Assembly (NCBI GenBank): GCA_905213725.1 | Contig: CAJMJM010000010.1 | Coordinates: 1 to 26,127 of the forward strand | Direction: 5' to 3' | DNA length: 26,127 nucleotides | Source of the DNA: Collinsella aerofaciens | GTDB taxonomy: Bacteria > Actinomycetota > Coriobacteriia > Coriobacteriales > Coriobacteriaceae | Part shown: in pieces, positions 7,306 to 14,707 of the stretch | How the letters are laid out: each line of letters opens with the position of its first letter | Position numbering within the stretch: position 1 is the first letter of the stretch | The notes under the pieces: model-generated | Told to the model about the DNA's origin: nothing | Databases searched by the model: none | Seen by the model: only the letters and a program-made list of their open reading frames with translations | Translations under genes and position numbers: made by a program

Positions 7306-8229
7306 ATGGCAAACGTTCTTGTCTTTGGTCACCAGAACCCCGATAACGACGCCATCATGAGCGCCGTCGTCCTGTCCCAGCTGCTCAACCAGGTTGAGTA
7401 TGCCGGCAACACCTACGAGGCCTGCGCCCTTGGTCAGCTTCCGGCAGAGTCCGCCAAGCTGCTCGCCGACGCCGGCATCGCCGAGCCTCGCGCGATCGAG
7501 TCCGTCGAGGCCGGTCAGCTCGTCGTCCTCACCGACCACAACGAGTCCGCCCAGTCCGTCGCCGGCCTTAAGGACGCCACGGTCTTTGGCGTCGTCGATC
7601 ATCACCGCATCGGCGACTTCGAGACCGCCGGCCCGCTGCACTACATCTGCCTGCCCTGGGGCTCCAGCTGCACCATCGTCACCAAGCTCGCCGACGTGCT
7701 CGGCGTTGAGCTTTCCGACGTCCAGGCCAAGCTGCTGCTCTCGGCCATGATGACCGATACGCTCATGCTCAAGAGCCCCACCACCACCGCTGTCGACCGC
7801 GTCGTCGCCGCCAAGCTCGGCGAGCAGGTGGGCGTCGACCCGGTCAAGTTTGGCATGGAGGTCTTCCTCACCCGTCCGTCCGGCTCCTTCACTGCAGCCG
7901 AGATGGTCGGCAACGACATCAAGATGTTCGAGCCCGCCGGCAAGAAGCTGCTCATCGGCCAGTACGAGACCGTCGACAAGACCCGCGCACTCGGCATGAT
8001 CGACGAGATTCGCGAGGCCATGCGCGCTTACGCCGCCGAGAAGGGTGCTGACGGCATCGTCCTGTGCATCACCGACATCATGGAGGAGGGCTCGCAGGTC
8101 CTGCTCGAGGGCGAGACCGAGGCTGCTCAGAAGGGCCTGGGCATTGCCGACGAGCACGACGGCGTCTGGATGCCGGGCGTCCTCTCCCGTAAGAAGCAGG
8201 TCGCTGCCCCCATCATGGCCGCCTGCTAG
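7306..8229 (+). CDS. ppaC: Manganese-dependent inorganic pyrophosphatase (family II)
   Basis: This 307-residue cytosolic enzyme hydrolyses pyrophosphate to phosphate and so drives biosynthetic reactions. It is a two-domain DHH-superfamily protein. Metal ligands are at the family positions: H9, D13 and D15 (GHQNPDND), D77 (LTDHNE), H99 and H100 (VVDHHR) and D151. The C-terminal substrate-binding motif SRKKQ is at 293-297. No CBS regulatory domains are inserted, so it is the short, unregulated form. The ATG has GGAGG nearby (AAGTGGAGGATATCC). It is followed by a strong terminator and stands as a single-gene unit. Confidence 0.97.
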   Translation: MANVLVFGHQNPDNDAIMSAVVLSQLLNQVEYAGNTYEACALGQLPAESAKLLADAGIAEPRAIESVEAGQLVVLTDHNESAQSVAGLKDATVFGVVDHHRIGDFETAGPLHYICLPWGSSCTIVTKLADVLGVELSDVQAKLLLSAMMTDTLMLKSPTTTAVDRVVAAKLGEQVGVDPVKFGMEVFLTRPSGSFTAAEMVGNDIKMFEPAGKKLLIGQYETVDKTRALGMIDEIREAMRAYAAEKGADGIVLCITDIMEEGSQVLLEGETEAAQKGLGIADEHDGVWMPGVLSRKKQVAAPIMAAC

Positions 8230-8248
8230 GTTTAGTTCACTAAACGCC

Positions 8249-8288
8249 ACGACCGGATCGCGGACGCCCCGCGCTCCGGTCGTTTTTT
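8249..8288 (+). terminator. Intrinsic terminator of ppaC
   Basis: ACGACCGGA (8249-8257) pairs with TCCGGTCGT (8275-8283), with an inner CGCGG/CCGCG stem, and the structure runs into six T residues (8283-8288). It begins 19 nt after the stop codon. Confidence 0.9.
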
Positions 8289-8427
8289 GTGTACGGCGCC
8301 GCGTCGTCTCTTGGACAGGCGTGCCCGTGCCGTTGAGCAAATAATGTTCAACCTGTGGTTCCGCTTTTCGGCCGAGCTTGTGCGGTATCCGTGCAGGGTA
8401 GGCTAGATGCAAGCGTAATACGTTAGA

Positions 8428-8463
8428 GCGCGGCACCGCCGATTTGGCGGGCCGTGCTTTTTT
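8428..8463 (+). terminator. Terminator-type hairpin in the nhaA leader (probable attenuator)
   Basis: GCGCGGC (8428-8434) pairs with GCCGTGC (8451-8457) and CCGCC (8436-8440) with GGCGG (8446-8450). There is one bulged A, a 5-nt loop, and a six-T run at 8458-8463. The nhaA start codon is only 33 nt after the T-run, and most of that is a second hairpin (ACGGGA/TCCCGT, 8467-8482) and the ribosome-binding site. There is no room for a promoter downstream. nhaA mRNA must therefore either read through this terminator or come from further upstream. A poor promoter candidate is TTGTGC (8378-8383) with TAGGCT (8399-8404). Confidence 0.6.
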
Positions 8464-8496
8464 AAGACGGGAGCCTTCCCGTGAAAGGAGCCGCCC

Positions 8497-9855
8497 ATGG
8501 CAGCACCCGAGCAGCTGTTCAACGTTCGTGAGCGCAAGCGTTTTGAACGTCACGACATCTGGGAGCGCATCGCCGAGAACGGCACGATTTCCGCCGCCGT
8601 CATGGTCTTCGCCGCCATCGCCGCCGTCATTTGCGCCAATACCGATGCCTATGAGGTCATCCATCACTTTTTGGAGACCCCGCTGTATGTGGGCCTGGGC
8701 AACCTTACGGCCGGTCTCACCGTTGAGCTTTTCGTCAACGACTTCCTCATGGCGATTTTCTTTTTGTTGGTGGGCATCGAGCTTAAGTACGAGATGACGG
8801 TCGGCGAGCTCAAGAATCCGCGTCAGGCCATGCTTCCCATGCTGGCGGCCGTGGGCGGCGTCGTCGTTCCCGCCTGCATCTACCTGATCTTTAACCATGC
8901 CGGCGCCCGCTACGGTTGGGCCATCCCTATGGCAACCGATATTGCCGTTGCTCTGGTCGTGCTGTCGCTTGTGGGCATCCGCGTGCCCAACGGCGTGCGC
9001 GTGTTCTTCTCGACGCTCGCCATCGCCGACGACCTCATCTCCATCGCCGCCATCGCCATCTTCTACGGTCAGAGCCCCAATCCGTTTTGGTTGGGCGCCG
9101 CCGCGCTGGTGACCTGCGTGCTCGTGTGGCTCAACAAGACGCAGCATTACCGCCTTGCCCCGTATTCGGTACTGGGTCTGCTGTTGTGGTTCTGCATGTT
9201 CAAGAGTGGCGTACATGCCACGCTCGCCGGCGTCATCCTGGCCTTCACCATTCCGGCCAAGTGCGGCGTTAAGCTCGATAGCCTCACCGATTGGCTGGGC
9301 GAGTGCCTGCCGCTGCTCGACGACCGCTACGACGACGAGGCACACATCCTGGGCCAGCATGACTTTACCGTCTCGACCACCAGGGTCGAGCGCGTCATGC
9401 ACCGCGTGACCCCGCCGCTCATCCGCATGGAGCGTCTGATCTCCACGCCGGTCAACTTTGTGATTCTGCCGATCTTTGCGTTCGTGAACGCACAGGTTCG
9501 CCTAGTGGGCGTGGACATGAGCACACTGCTCACCGACCCGGTGACGCTCGGCGTGTACTTTGGCATGCTGCTGGGCAAGCCGATTGGTATTTTTGGCATG
9601 ACATTTACCCTGGTCAAGCTCAAGGCTTGCCAGTTGCCGCGCAACGTCAACTGGCACATGATTGCCGGTGTGGGCATTCTGGGCGGCATCGGCTTTACGA
9701 TGTCGATCCTCATCAGCGGCCTCGCTTTCCCGACGGCCGAGTTTGAGGTTCTTGCCGCCAAGGCTGCCATTCTTGCCGGTTCGGTCACCGCGGCCGTGCT
9801 CGGCATGATCTACATGAGTGTGGTCTGCAAACACCCCGCGCCCAAGAACGAGTAA
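8497..9855 (+). CDS. nhaA: Na+/H+ antiporter NhaA
   Basis: This 452-residue integral membrane protein exchanges internal Na+ (or Li+) for external H+, supporting pH and sodium homeostasis. Family hallmarks are FFLLVGIELKYE (88-99), ATDIA with ion-site D148, and the paired aspartates D178-D179 in LAIADDL. A late GKPIGIF segment carries the helix-10 lysine. About twelve hydrophobic segments are visible. It is longer than E. coli NhaA, mainly from a polar N-terminus and a charged insertion around residues 265-310 (LDDRYDDEAH onward), as in many Gram-positive homologues. AAAGGAG lies 6 nt before the ATG. Expression appears to be gated by the leader hairpins at 8428-8482. Confidence 0.95.
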   Translation: MAAPEQLFNVRERKRFERHDIWERIAENGTISAAVMVFAAIAAVICANTDAYEVIHHFLETPLYVGLGNLTAGLTVELFVNDFLMAIFFLLVGIELKYEMTVGELKNPRQAMLPMLAAVGGVVVPACIYLIFNHAGARYGWAIPMATDIAVALVVLSLVGIRVPNGVRVFFSTLAIADDLISIAAIAIFYGQSPNPFWLGAAALVTCVLVWLNKTQHYRLAPYSVLGLLLWFCMFKSGVHATLAGVILAFTIPAKCGVKLDSLTDWLGECLPLLDDRYDDEAHILGQHDFTVSTTRVERVMHRVTPPLIRMERLISTPVNFVILPIFAFVNAQVRLVGVDMSTLLTDPVTLGVYFGMLLGKPIGIFGMTFTLVKLKACQLPRNVNWHMIAGVGILGGIGFTMSILISGLAFPTAEFEVLAAKAAILAGSVTAAVLGMIYMSVVCKHPAPKNE

Positions 9856-9872
9856 AAGCACAAACAAGTTTG

Positions 9873-9910
9873 AAAACGCCGCCCGTGAACACCGTCACAA
9901 GCGGCGTTTT
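9873..9910. terminator. Bidirectional terminator between nhaA and the convergent small gene
   Basis: AAAACGCCGC (9873-9882) pairs with GCGGCGTTTT (9901-9910) around an 18-nt loop. A-rich and T-rich ends allow termination on both strands. It separates nhaA from the minus-strand gene at 9942-10196. Confidence 0.75.
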
Positions 9911-9937
9911 AGTCATTGGGGACGTTCTTAAATGACT
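9911..9937 (+). repeat. Intergenic hairpin, GGGAC-loop family (copy 3)
   Basis: AGTCATT (9911-9917) pairs with AATGACT (9931-9937) around the loop GGGGACGTTCTTA. It directly abuts the nhaA terminator. The loop matches those at 17371 and 7142 while the stem is unrelated. Confidence 0.6.
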
Positions 9938-9941
9938 AGGT

Positions 9942-10196
9942 TTATTCCACGGTGCCGTAGACGGCGCCCCAGCCGTGGGCGGCCAAGGCGGAGTTGAGCT
10001 GGTCGCAAAGCGATTGGCGGTCGTAGTAGCCGGGCGGCAAAAGGTTGACGATTTCCATGAGATCGGGTGCCAGGTCCAAGATTTCGGCCTGTACGATCAG
10101 ATCCAGGCGGGCGATGGCGTGGCGGTCGTAAAACAGTCCGTCGACCAGGCGCTGCAGGTCACCGAATTCCTCGGCCTGGAACGATCCGTACTCCAT
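9942..10196 (-). CDS. Small conserved-looking protein of unknown function
   Basis: I do not recognise this 84-residue protein. It is soluble and acidic, without a signal peptide or membrane segment. The N-terminal half is helical and acidic (EEFGDLQRLVDGLF). The C-terminal half has a distinctive, constrained-looking segment (NLLPPGYYDRQSLCDQLNS, then HGWGAVYGTVE). Evidence that it is real: a strong ribosome-binding site (AAGGAGG, 5 nt from the ATG), normal codon use for the window, a convergent terminator at its 3' end and a divergent promoter region shared with the aminotransferase gene. A single cysteine is present and no metal motif. Confidence 0.7.
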   Translation of the reverse strand: MEYGSFQAEEFGDLQRLVDGLFYDRHAIARLDLIVQAEILDLAPDLMEIVNLLPPGYYDRQSLCDQLNSALAAHGWGAVYGTVE

Positions 10197-10298
10197 AGTG
10201 CCTCCTTGGGCGCTTCACGCCGGCATGCGCGGCGATTCGTAATTCATTGCGATGGACTTAATCTATCACGGCTTCATACCGTTGCGGCGGTGGCGGTC

Positions 10299-10304
10299 TA
10301 TACT
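10299..10304 (+). promoter_or_regulatory. Candidate -10 element of the aminotransferase gene
   Basis: TATACT in the context GGTCTATACTTAG lies 41 nt before the start codon, in the 149-nt divergent spacer shared with the small minus-strand gene. No good -35 is present. Confidence 0.35.
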
Positions 10305-10345
10305 TAGACGAACTGCAACGTCCCGCTTCGCGAAAGGTCGCACCC

Positions 10346-11650
10346 ATGCAGACGATCTACCAGAAGATGGAAACCACCGATCTCGATGCCGCCATCGAGG
10401 CGCTCAAAGCCGAGGTCGCCGAGGTCAAGGCCAAGGGCCTGGCGCTCGACATGGCTCGCGGCAAGCCGTCGCCCTCCCAGGTGGACATCTCTCGACCCAT
10501 GCTCGATATCCTCAATGCCGATGCCGATCTGCACGACGGCAACGTCGACTGCTCCAACTATGGCTGCTTTGAGGGCATTCCCTCGGCACGCAAGCTGGCG
10601 GGGGAGTTCCTGGGTTGCCCCGCCGAGCAGACACTCGTGCTGGGCTCGTCGAGCCTGCTGATCGAGCACGATATCGCCGGTATGTTCTGGCGTTGCGGCT
10701 CGTGCGGCAGCGAGCCCTGGGAGGCTTACGAGGCAGCGCACGACGGCAAGAAGGTCAAGTTCCTGTGCCCGGTTCCCGGCTACGATCGCCACTTTGGCAT
10801 TACCGCCGACTTGGGTATCGAGAACGTTCCCGTCGCGATGACCGACAACGGCCCCGATATGGACGAAATCGAGCGCCTCGTTGCCGCCGACGATTCCATC
10901 AAGGGCGTCTGGTGCGTGCCCAAGTATTCCAACCCCACGGGTATCACCTTTAGCGAGGACACCGTGCGTCGCCTGGTCGAGATGCCCACGGCCGCGCCCG
11001 ATTTCCGCATCTTCTGGGACAACGCCTACTGCGTGCACGACCTGTACGACGAGACCGACGAGCTCGCCAACATCTTCGATCTTGCCCGCACGGCGGGCAC
11101 CGAGGACCGCGTAGTGGCCTTTGCCTCGACGTCCAAGATCACCTTCCCGGGCGCCGGTATCGGCTTTATCGGTGCGAGCCCCGCGGTTATCGCGGAGTTC
11201 TCCAAGCGCCTGAAGGCCGGCCTCATCAGCGCCGATAAGCTCAACCAACTGCGCCACGTGCGTTTCCTTCCCACCATCGAGGCGGTCAAGGCGCACATGA
11301 AAAAGCATGCCGAGTTTTTGCGCCCGCGCTTTGAGGCCGTTGAGCGCAAGCTCACCGAGGGCCTGGGCGAGACGGGCTGCACTACCTGGACGCATCCTCG
11401 CGGCGGCTACTTTGTGAGCTTTGATGGTCCCGAGGGCTCGGCCCAAAAGGTCGCCGCGCTTTGTGCCGACCTGGGCGTCAAGCTCACGCCGGCCGGTGCT
11501 ACCTGGCCCTATGGCAAGGACCCGCGCGACACCAACATCCGCATCGCGCCGAGCTATCCCACGGTCGAGGACCTGGAGGCCGCGCTCGATGTTCTGGTGC
11601 TGGCCGTTAAGCTCGTCGCTGCCGAGCTTGCGCGTGCCGAGCGCGCCTAA
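10346..11650 (+). CDS. Aspartate aminotransferase, type Ic (MocR-like fold, PF12897 family)
   Basis: This 434-residue PLP enzyme is predicted to transfer the amino group between aspartate and 2-oxoglutarate. The N-terminal LALDMARGKPSPSQVDIS (32-49) and SNYGCFEGIPSAR (70-82) are hallmarks of the subgroup known from Corynebacterium and Mycobacterium, distinct from classical AspC. PLP-site residues are visible: N196 in NPTG, D225 and Y228 in DNAY, the Schiff-base lysine K264 in STSKITFPGAG, and the carboxylate-binding arginine in NIRIAPSYP near the C-terminus. There is no DNA-binding domain. AAAGG precedes the ATG. The STAS gene follows after 51 nt but has its own likely promoter element. Confidence 0.87.
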   Translation: MQTIYQKMETTDLDAAIEALKAEVAEVKAKGLALDMARGKPSPSQVDISRPMLDILNADADLHDGNVDCSNYGCFEGIPSARKLAGEFLGCPAEQTLVLGSSSLLIEHDIAGMFWRCGSCGSEPWEAYEAAHDGKKVKFLCPVPGYDRHFGITADLGIENVPVAMTDNGPDMDEIERLVAADDSIKGVWCVPKYSNPTGITFSEDTVRRLVEMPTAAPDFRIFWDNAYCVHDLYDETDELANIFDLARTAGTEDRVVAFASTSKITFPGAGIGFIGASPAVIAEFSKRLKAGLISADKLNQLRHVRFLPTIEAVKAHMKKHAEFLRPRFEAVERKLTEGLGETGCTTWTHPRGGYFVSFDGPEGSAQKVAALCADLGVKLTPAGATWPYGKDPRDTNIRIAPSYPTVEDLEAALDVLVLAVKLVAAELARAERA

Positions 11651-11664
11651 CGCGCGGCTTCCCG

Positions 11665-11670
11665 TACTAT
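11665..11670 (+). promoter_or_regulatory. Candidate -10 element of the STAS gene
   Basis: TACTAT lies 31 nt before the STAS start codon, in the short gap after the aminotransferase gene. This is weak evidence; the two genes could equally be co-transcribed. Confidence 0.2.
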
Positions 11671-11701
11671 CCGCACTTTCGATACGTAAAGGAGCGTATA
11701 C

Positions 11702-12016
11702 ATGGATTTGGGTATTTCCACCAACCCCACGCCAGAGCTCTACACCATTAAGGTAACCGGCGAGATCGATATCTCTAACGCCGATAGCCTGCGCAATGCC
11801 ATCGACCTGGCGCTCGAACAGCCCACTGAGGCCGTTGAGCTCGATTTTGCCCAGGTGAGCTACATCGATTCGACGGGCATTGGCGTGCTCGTGGGCGCCG
11901 CGCACCACGCGGTCGACCACGGCAAGCGCTTTAGCTGCACCAATGTGCAGCCCCCGGTGATGCGCGTGGTTCAGCTGTTGGGTGTCGACCAGGAGATTTC
12001 GATCACCGCTGCATAA
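11702..12016 (+). CDS. STAS-domain anti-sigma factor antagonist
   Basis: This 104-residue single-domain protein has the SpoIIAA/RsbV fold. The phosphorylatable serine is S57 in SYIDSTGIGVL, followed by the helix that contacts an anti-sigma kinase. When unphosphorylated, such proteins bind and neutralise an anti-sigma factor and so release an alternative sigma factor. No partner kinase, phosphatase or sigma gene is in the window, so the pathway controlled is unknown. The ribosome-binding site AAAGGAG lies 7 nt before the ATG. Confidence 0.88.
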   Translation: MDLGISTNPTPELYTIKVTGEIDISNADSLRNAIDLALEQPTEAVELDFAQVSYIDSTGIGVLVGAAHHAVDHGKRFSCTNVQPPVMRVVQLLGVDQEISITAA

Positions 12017-12060
12017 TCTTTGCCCCCAAAAGGGCGTGCCGTTTGGCATATGTTTGTGAT

Positions 12061-12094
12061 GCGCTCGGACGTTTTGGCGTCCGGGCGCTATACT
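12061..12094 (+). promoter_or_regulatory. Hairpin abutting the candidate tatA promoter
   Basis: GCGCTCGGACG (12061-12071) pairs with CGTCCGGGCGC (12078-12088; one G-U pair). The stem ends exactly where a -10-like TATACT (12089-12094) begins. The hairpin would occupy the -35 and spacer. It could be the STAS-gene terminator or an operator. No T-run is present. Confidence 0.4.
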
Positions 12095-12169
12095 TGACCG
12101 AATGAATAGACGAGTTCCGGCCGAATGGCGCGGTGCGGGCTCGACTCACATCGAGCCTTGGAGGTATGT

Positions 12170-12757
12170 GTGTTTGGTATTGGAGAGGGTGAGCTCGCGA
12201 TCATCGTGGTCTTCGGCTTTTTGCTGTTTGGCCCGGATAAGCTCCCGCAGATGGGCCGCACGATCGGCCGTGCCATCCGTCAGTTCCGCGAGACGCAGGA
12301 AAAGATGACGGCCGTTGTTCAGTCCGAGATTATTGATCCGGTAAGTGAGGCCGCTTCGGCGCCGGTCAAGCCCAAGAAGACTGCCGTCGATGACGATTCC
12401 GATGCGGACGAGGATGCCGCCGAGACGGCAGCGCCCGCCAAGAAGGAGACCTTTGCCGAGCGCCGTGCCCGCCTTGCTGCCGAGAAGGCCGCGAGCGAGG
12501 CTGCCGCCGAGGGCGAGGGTGCTGCTGAGGAGTCCGAGGCCGAGAGCACCGAGCCTGCCGCTGCCGCCGAGCCTGTCGTCGAGCCCGAACTTGCTGCAGA
12601 GCCGGAGCCCGAGCCCGAGCCGGCAGAGCCCACGACGGCCGACCTCTACGCCCGTCGTCCCCGCAAGCGCAAGGCCGTCGTCGACCAGCTCGCTCGCGAG
12701 CTCGAGGCCGAGGACGACGCCGCTGCCGCCGATGCCCCGAAGGGAGGCGATGAGTAA
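12170..12757 (+). CDS. tatA: Twin-arginine translocase subunit TatA/TatB type
   Basis: This 195-residue membrane protein forms, with TatC, the machinery that exports folded twin-arginine proteins. A short transmembrane helix (residues 8-20) is followed by the hinge FGPDKLP (20-26) and an amphipathic helix (GRTIGRAIRQFRE). The long tail (about 55-195) is charged and low in complexity, rich in Glu, Ala and Pro with an EPEPEPEP stretch, and ends in a mixed basic/acidic segment. I chose the GTG at 12170: GGAGG lies 5 nt upstream and the product begins MFGIGEGELA as family members do. An upstream in-frame ATG at 12125 gives an untypical leader. It overlaps tatC by one base. With only one A/B-type gene here, this protein may serve both roles. 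Confidence 0.9.
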   Translation: MFGIGEGELAIIVVFGFLLFGPDKLPQMGRTIGRAIRQFRETQEKMTAVVQSEIIDPVSEAASAPVKPKKTAVDDDSDADEDAAETAAPAKKETFAERRARLAAEKAASEAAAEGEGAAEESEAESTEPAAAAEPVVEPELAAEPEPEPEPAEPTTADLYARRPRKRKAVVDQLARELEAEDDAAAADAPKGGDE

Positions 12758-13551
12758 TGCCTATCGGACCTGCGCGCATGCCGCTCTTCGATCACTTGGG
12801 AGAGCTCCGTCGCCGCCTGACCATCGTGGTCGTGTCGGTGTTTGCCGCCGCCATCGTGCTGTATTTCGCCACGCCCGTGGTGCTCGACATCTTGGAAGAC
12901 CCCATCCGCTCCTTTGTGCCGGACGGTAAGTTCTACATCACCACCACGCTCGGCGGCTTTGGCCTGCGCTTCTCGCTGGCCATCAAGATGGCCGTGGTCA
13001 TGTGCACGCCCATGATCATCTGGCAAATTCTGGCATTTTTCCTGCCGGCACTGCGTCCCAACGAGCGCAAGTGGGTCGTGCCCACGGTGCTCGCCTCGAC
13101 GGTGCTGTTCTTCCTGGGCGCCATCTTTTGCTACTTCATCATCATTCCTGCAGGCTTTGAGTGGCTTATCGGCGAGACCTCGGCCGTCGCCACGGCGCTG
13201 CCCGACCTGGAGAACTACGTCAACATGGAGCTGCTCTTTATGATCGGCTTTGGTGTGGCGTTTGAGCTGCCGCTCATCATCTTCTACCTGTCCGTCTTCC
13301 ATATTGTGTCCTATGCGGCCTTCCGCAGTGCCTGGCGTTACGTATACGTTGGCCTGCTTGTGGGCTCGGCTGTGATTACGCCCGACGGCTCGCCCGTTAC
13401 GCTGGGCCTCATGTATGGCGCCCTGCTCTCGCTCTACGAGATTTCGCTCGCCATCGCTCGCGTGGTCATTACCGCGCGCGAGGGCAAGGAGGGCTTGTTT
13501 GTGAGCCGTCTGGACCTGTTTTCGGACGACGAAGAGGATAGCGAGGAGTAA
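12757..13551 (+). CDS. tatC: Twin-arginine translocase subunit TatC
   Basis: This 264-residue polytopic membrane protein recognises twin-arginine signal peptides. It has six hydrophobic segments. Signature positions are HLGELRRRL near the N-terminus, FFLPALRPNERK in the first cytoplasmic loop, FGVAFELPLI in the middle and GSAVITPDGSPVT near the end. The C-terminus is a short acidic tail (DDEEDSEE). The start ATG shares a base with the tatA stop (TAATG), with GGGAGG 9 nt upstream inside tatA, so the two are translationally coupled. hypA follows after 6 nt, so tatA-tatC-hypA are probably one transcript. Confidence 0.96.
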   Translation: MPIGPARMPLFDHLGELRRRLTIVVVSVFAAAIVLYFATPVVLDILEDPIRSFVPDGKFYITTTLGGFGLRFSLAIKMAVVMCTPMIIWQILAFFLPALRPNERKWVVPTVLASTVLFFLGAIFCYFIIIPAGFEWLIGETSAVATALPDLENYVNMELLFMIGFGVAFELPLIIFYLSVFHIVSYAAFRSAWRYVYVGLLVGSAVITPDGSPVTLGLMYGALLSLYEISLAIARVVITAREGKEGLFVSRLDLFSDDEEDSEE

Positions 13552-13557
13552 ATCGGT

Positions 13558-13914
13558 ATGCACGAGGTTGGCATTGTCAACGGCATACTCGATACAGTGA
13601 TTCGCGCGGCGCGTGGGGCGGGGGCCTCGCGCGCCGTTTTGGTAACGCTGCGTATCGGGGATATGACCGAGGTCGTGCGCGAGGCGCTCGACTTTGCGTG
13701 GGAGACATTTCGCGACGAGGACCCGCTCACGCGAGGCTGCGAGCTTGCCGTGGAGGAGGTCCATCCACAAAGCGAGTGTCTGGACTGCGGCGAGGTTTTC
13801 GACCACGATCGTTTCCACTGTCGCTGTCCCCAGTGCGGCGGCGCCAACGTGCGCCTGCTGCACGGCCGCGAGCTCGACATCGCAAGTATCGAGATCGAAA
13901 CCCCCGACGATTAG
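13558..13914 (+). CDS. hypA: Hydrogenase nickel-insertion protein HypA
   Basis: This 118-residue metallochaperone delivers nickel to the NiFe hydrogenase large subunit together with HypB. The N-terminal nickel ligand H2 is in MHEVGI. The zinc site is C74 and C77 (CLDC) with C90 and C93 (CPQC). An extra C88 precedes the second pair (HCRCPQC). The tatC end supplies the ribosome-binding site (GAGGAG, before TAAATCGGT), which argues for co-transcription. hypB follows after 55 nt. No hydrogenase structural genes or hypC-F are present in the window. Confidence 0.93.
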   Translation: MHEVGIVNGILDTVIRAARGAGASRAVLVTLRIGDMTEVVREALDFAWETFRDEDPLTRGCELAVEEVHPQSECLDCGEVFDHDRFHCRCPQCGGANVRLLHGRELDIASIEIETPDD

Positions 13915-13969
13915 CCCGCTAGCCATCTAGTGATGGGGTATAAAGGGGCCAAAGTAAGGAGCGCTAAGT

Positions 13970-14653
13970 ATGGCCGAGAAAACGATTGATATCGCATCGC
14001 CGATTCTGTCGCGCAACGAGCGCCTGGCAGATCAGCTGCGTCAGCGATTTAATGAGACAAACACCTATGTGATCAATGTGCTGTCGAGCCCCGGTTCGGG
14101 CAAGACCACCACGATCCTGGGCACCAACGAGCGCCTGCGCGACAAGGCCGGCTTGCGCTGCGCTGTCATCGAGGGCGATATCGCCTCGGATGTCGATGCC
14201 ATCACCATGAAGGAAGCCGGCATGCCCGCCATCCAGATCAACACAGGCGGTCTGTGTCACCTCGAGGGTAACATGATCATGGAGGCCGTTGATGCGTTCG
14301 ACCAGGCCGTCGGCCTGGAGAACATCGACGTCATCTTTATCGAAAATGTGGGCAACCTGGTCTGCCCGGTCGATTTTGACCTGGGCGAGAACCTGTCCAT
14401 CATGATCCTCTCGGTGCCCGAGGGCGACGACAAGCCCATCAAGTACCCGGGCATCTTCCAACATGCCGGCGCGCAGCTGCTCAACAAGGTCGACGTGGCC
14501 CCGGCTTTCGATTTTGACATGGATAGGTATACTAAGACACTCGATGACCTCAATCCGCAGGCGCCGCGGTTTGCCGTGAGCGCGCGCAAGGGCGAGGGCA
14601 TGGATGCCTGGTGCGATTGGCTCATCGGGCAGATCGAGCAAGCAAGGGCGTAA
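13970..14653 (+). CDS. hypB: Hydrogenase maturation GTPase HypB
   Basis: This 227-residue SIMIBI-class GTPase powers nickel insertion. The P-loop SSPGSGKT is at 39-46, and the guanine-specificity motif NKVD is at 172-175. The G-domain metal site C96, H97 (GGLCHLEG) and C132 (NLVCPVD) has the same spacing as in well-studied HypB proteins. The N-terminus is short and lacks both the CxxCGC motif and a histidine-rich nickel-storage stretch. AAGGAG lies 8 nt before the ATG. It is separated from topA by only 54 nt, so topA may belong to the same transcript. Confidence 0.95.
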   Translation: MAEKTIDIASPILSRNERLADQLRQRFNETNTYVINVLSSPGSGKTTTILGTNERLRDKAGLRCAVIEGDIASDVDAITMKEAGMPAIQINTGGLCHLEGNMIMEAVDAFDQAVGLENIDVIFIENVGNLVCPVDFDLGENLSIMILSVPEGDDKPIKYPGIFQHAGAQLLNKVDVAPAFDFDMDRYTKTLDDLNPQAPRFAVSARKGEGMDAWCDWLIGQIEQARA

Positions 14654-14707
14654 ATCGGCCGCCACACGGGCGGGCGTAGCCGCAGAGACACGAGATAGGA
14701 GCCTCTT

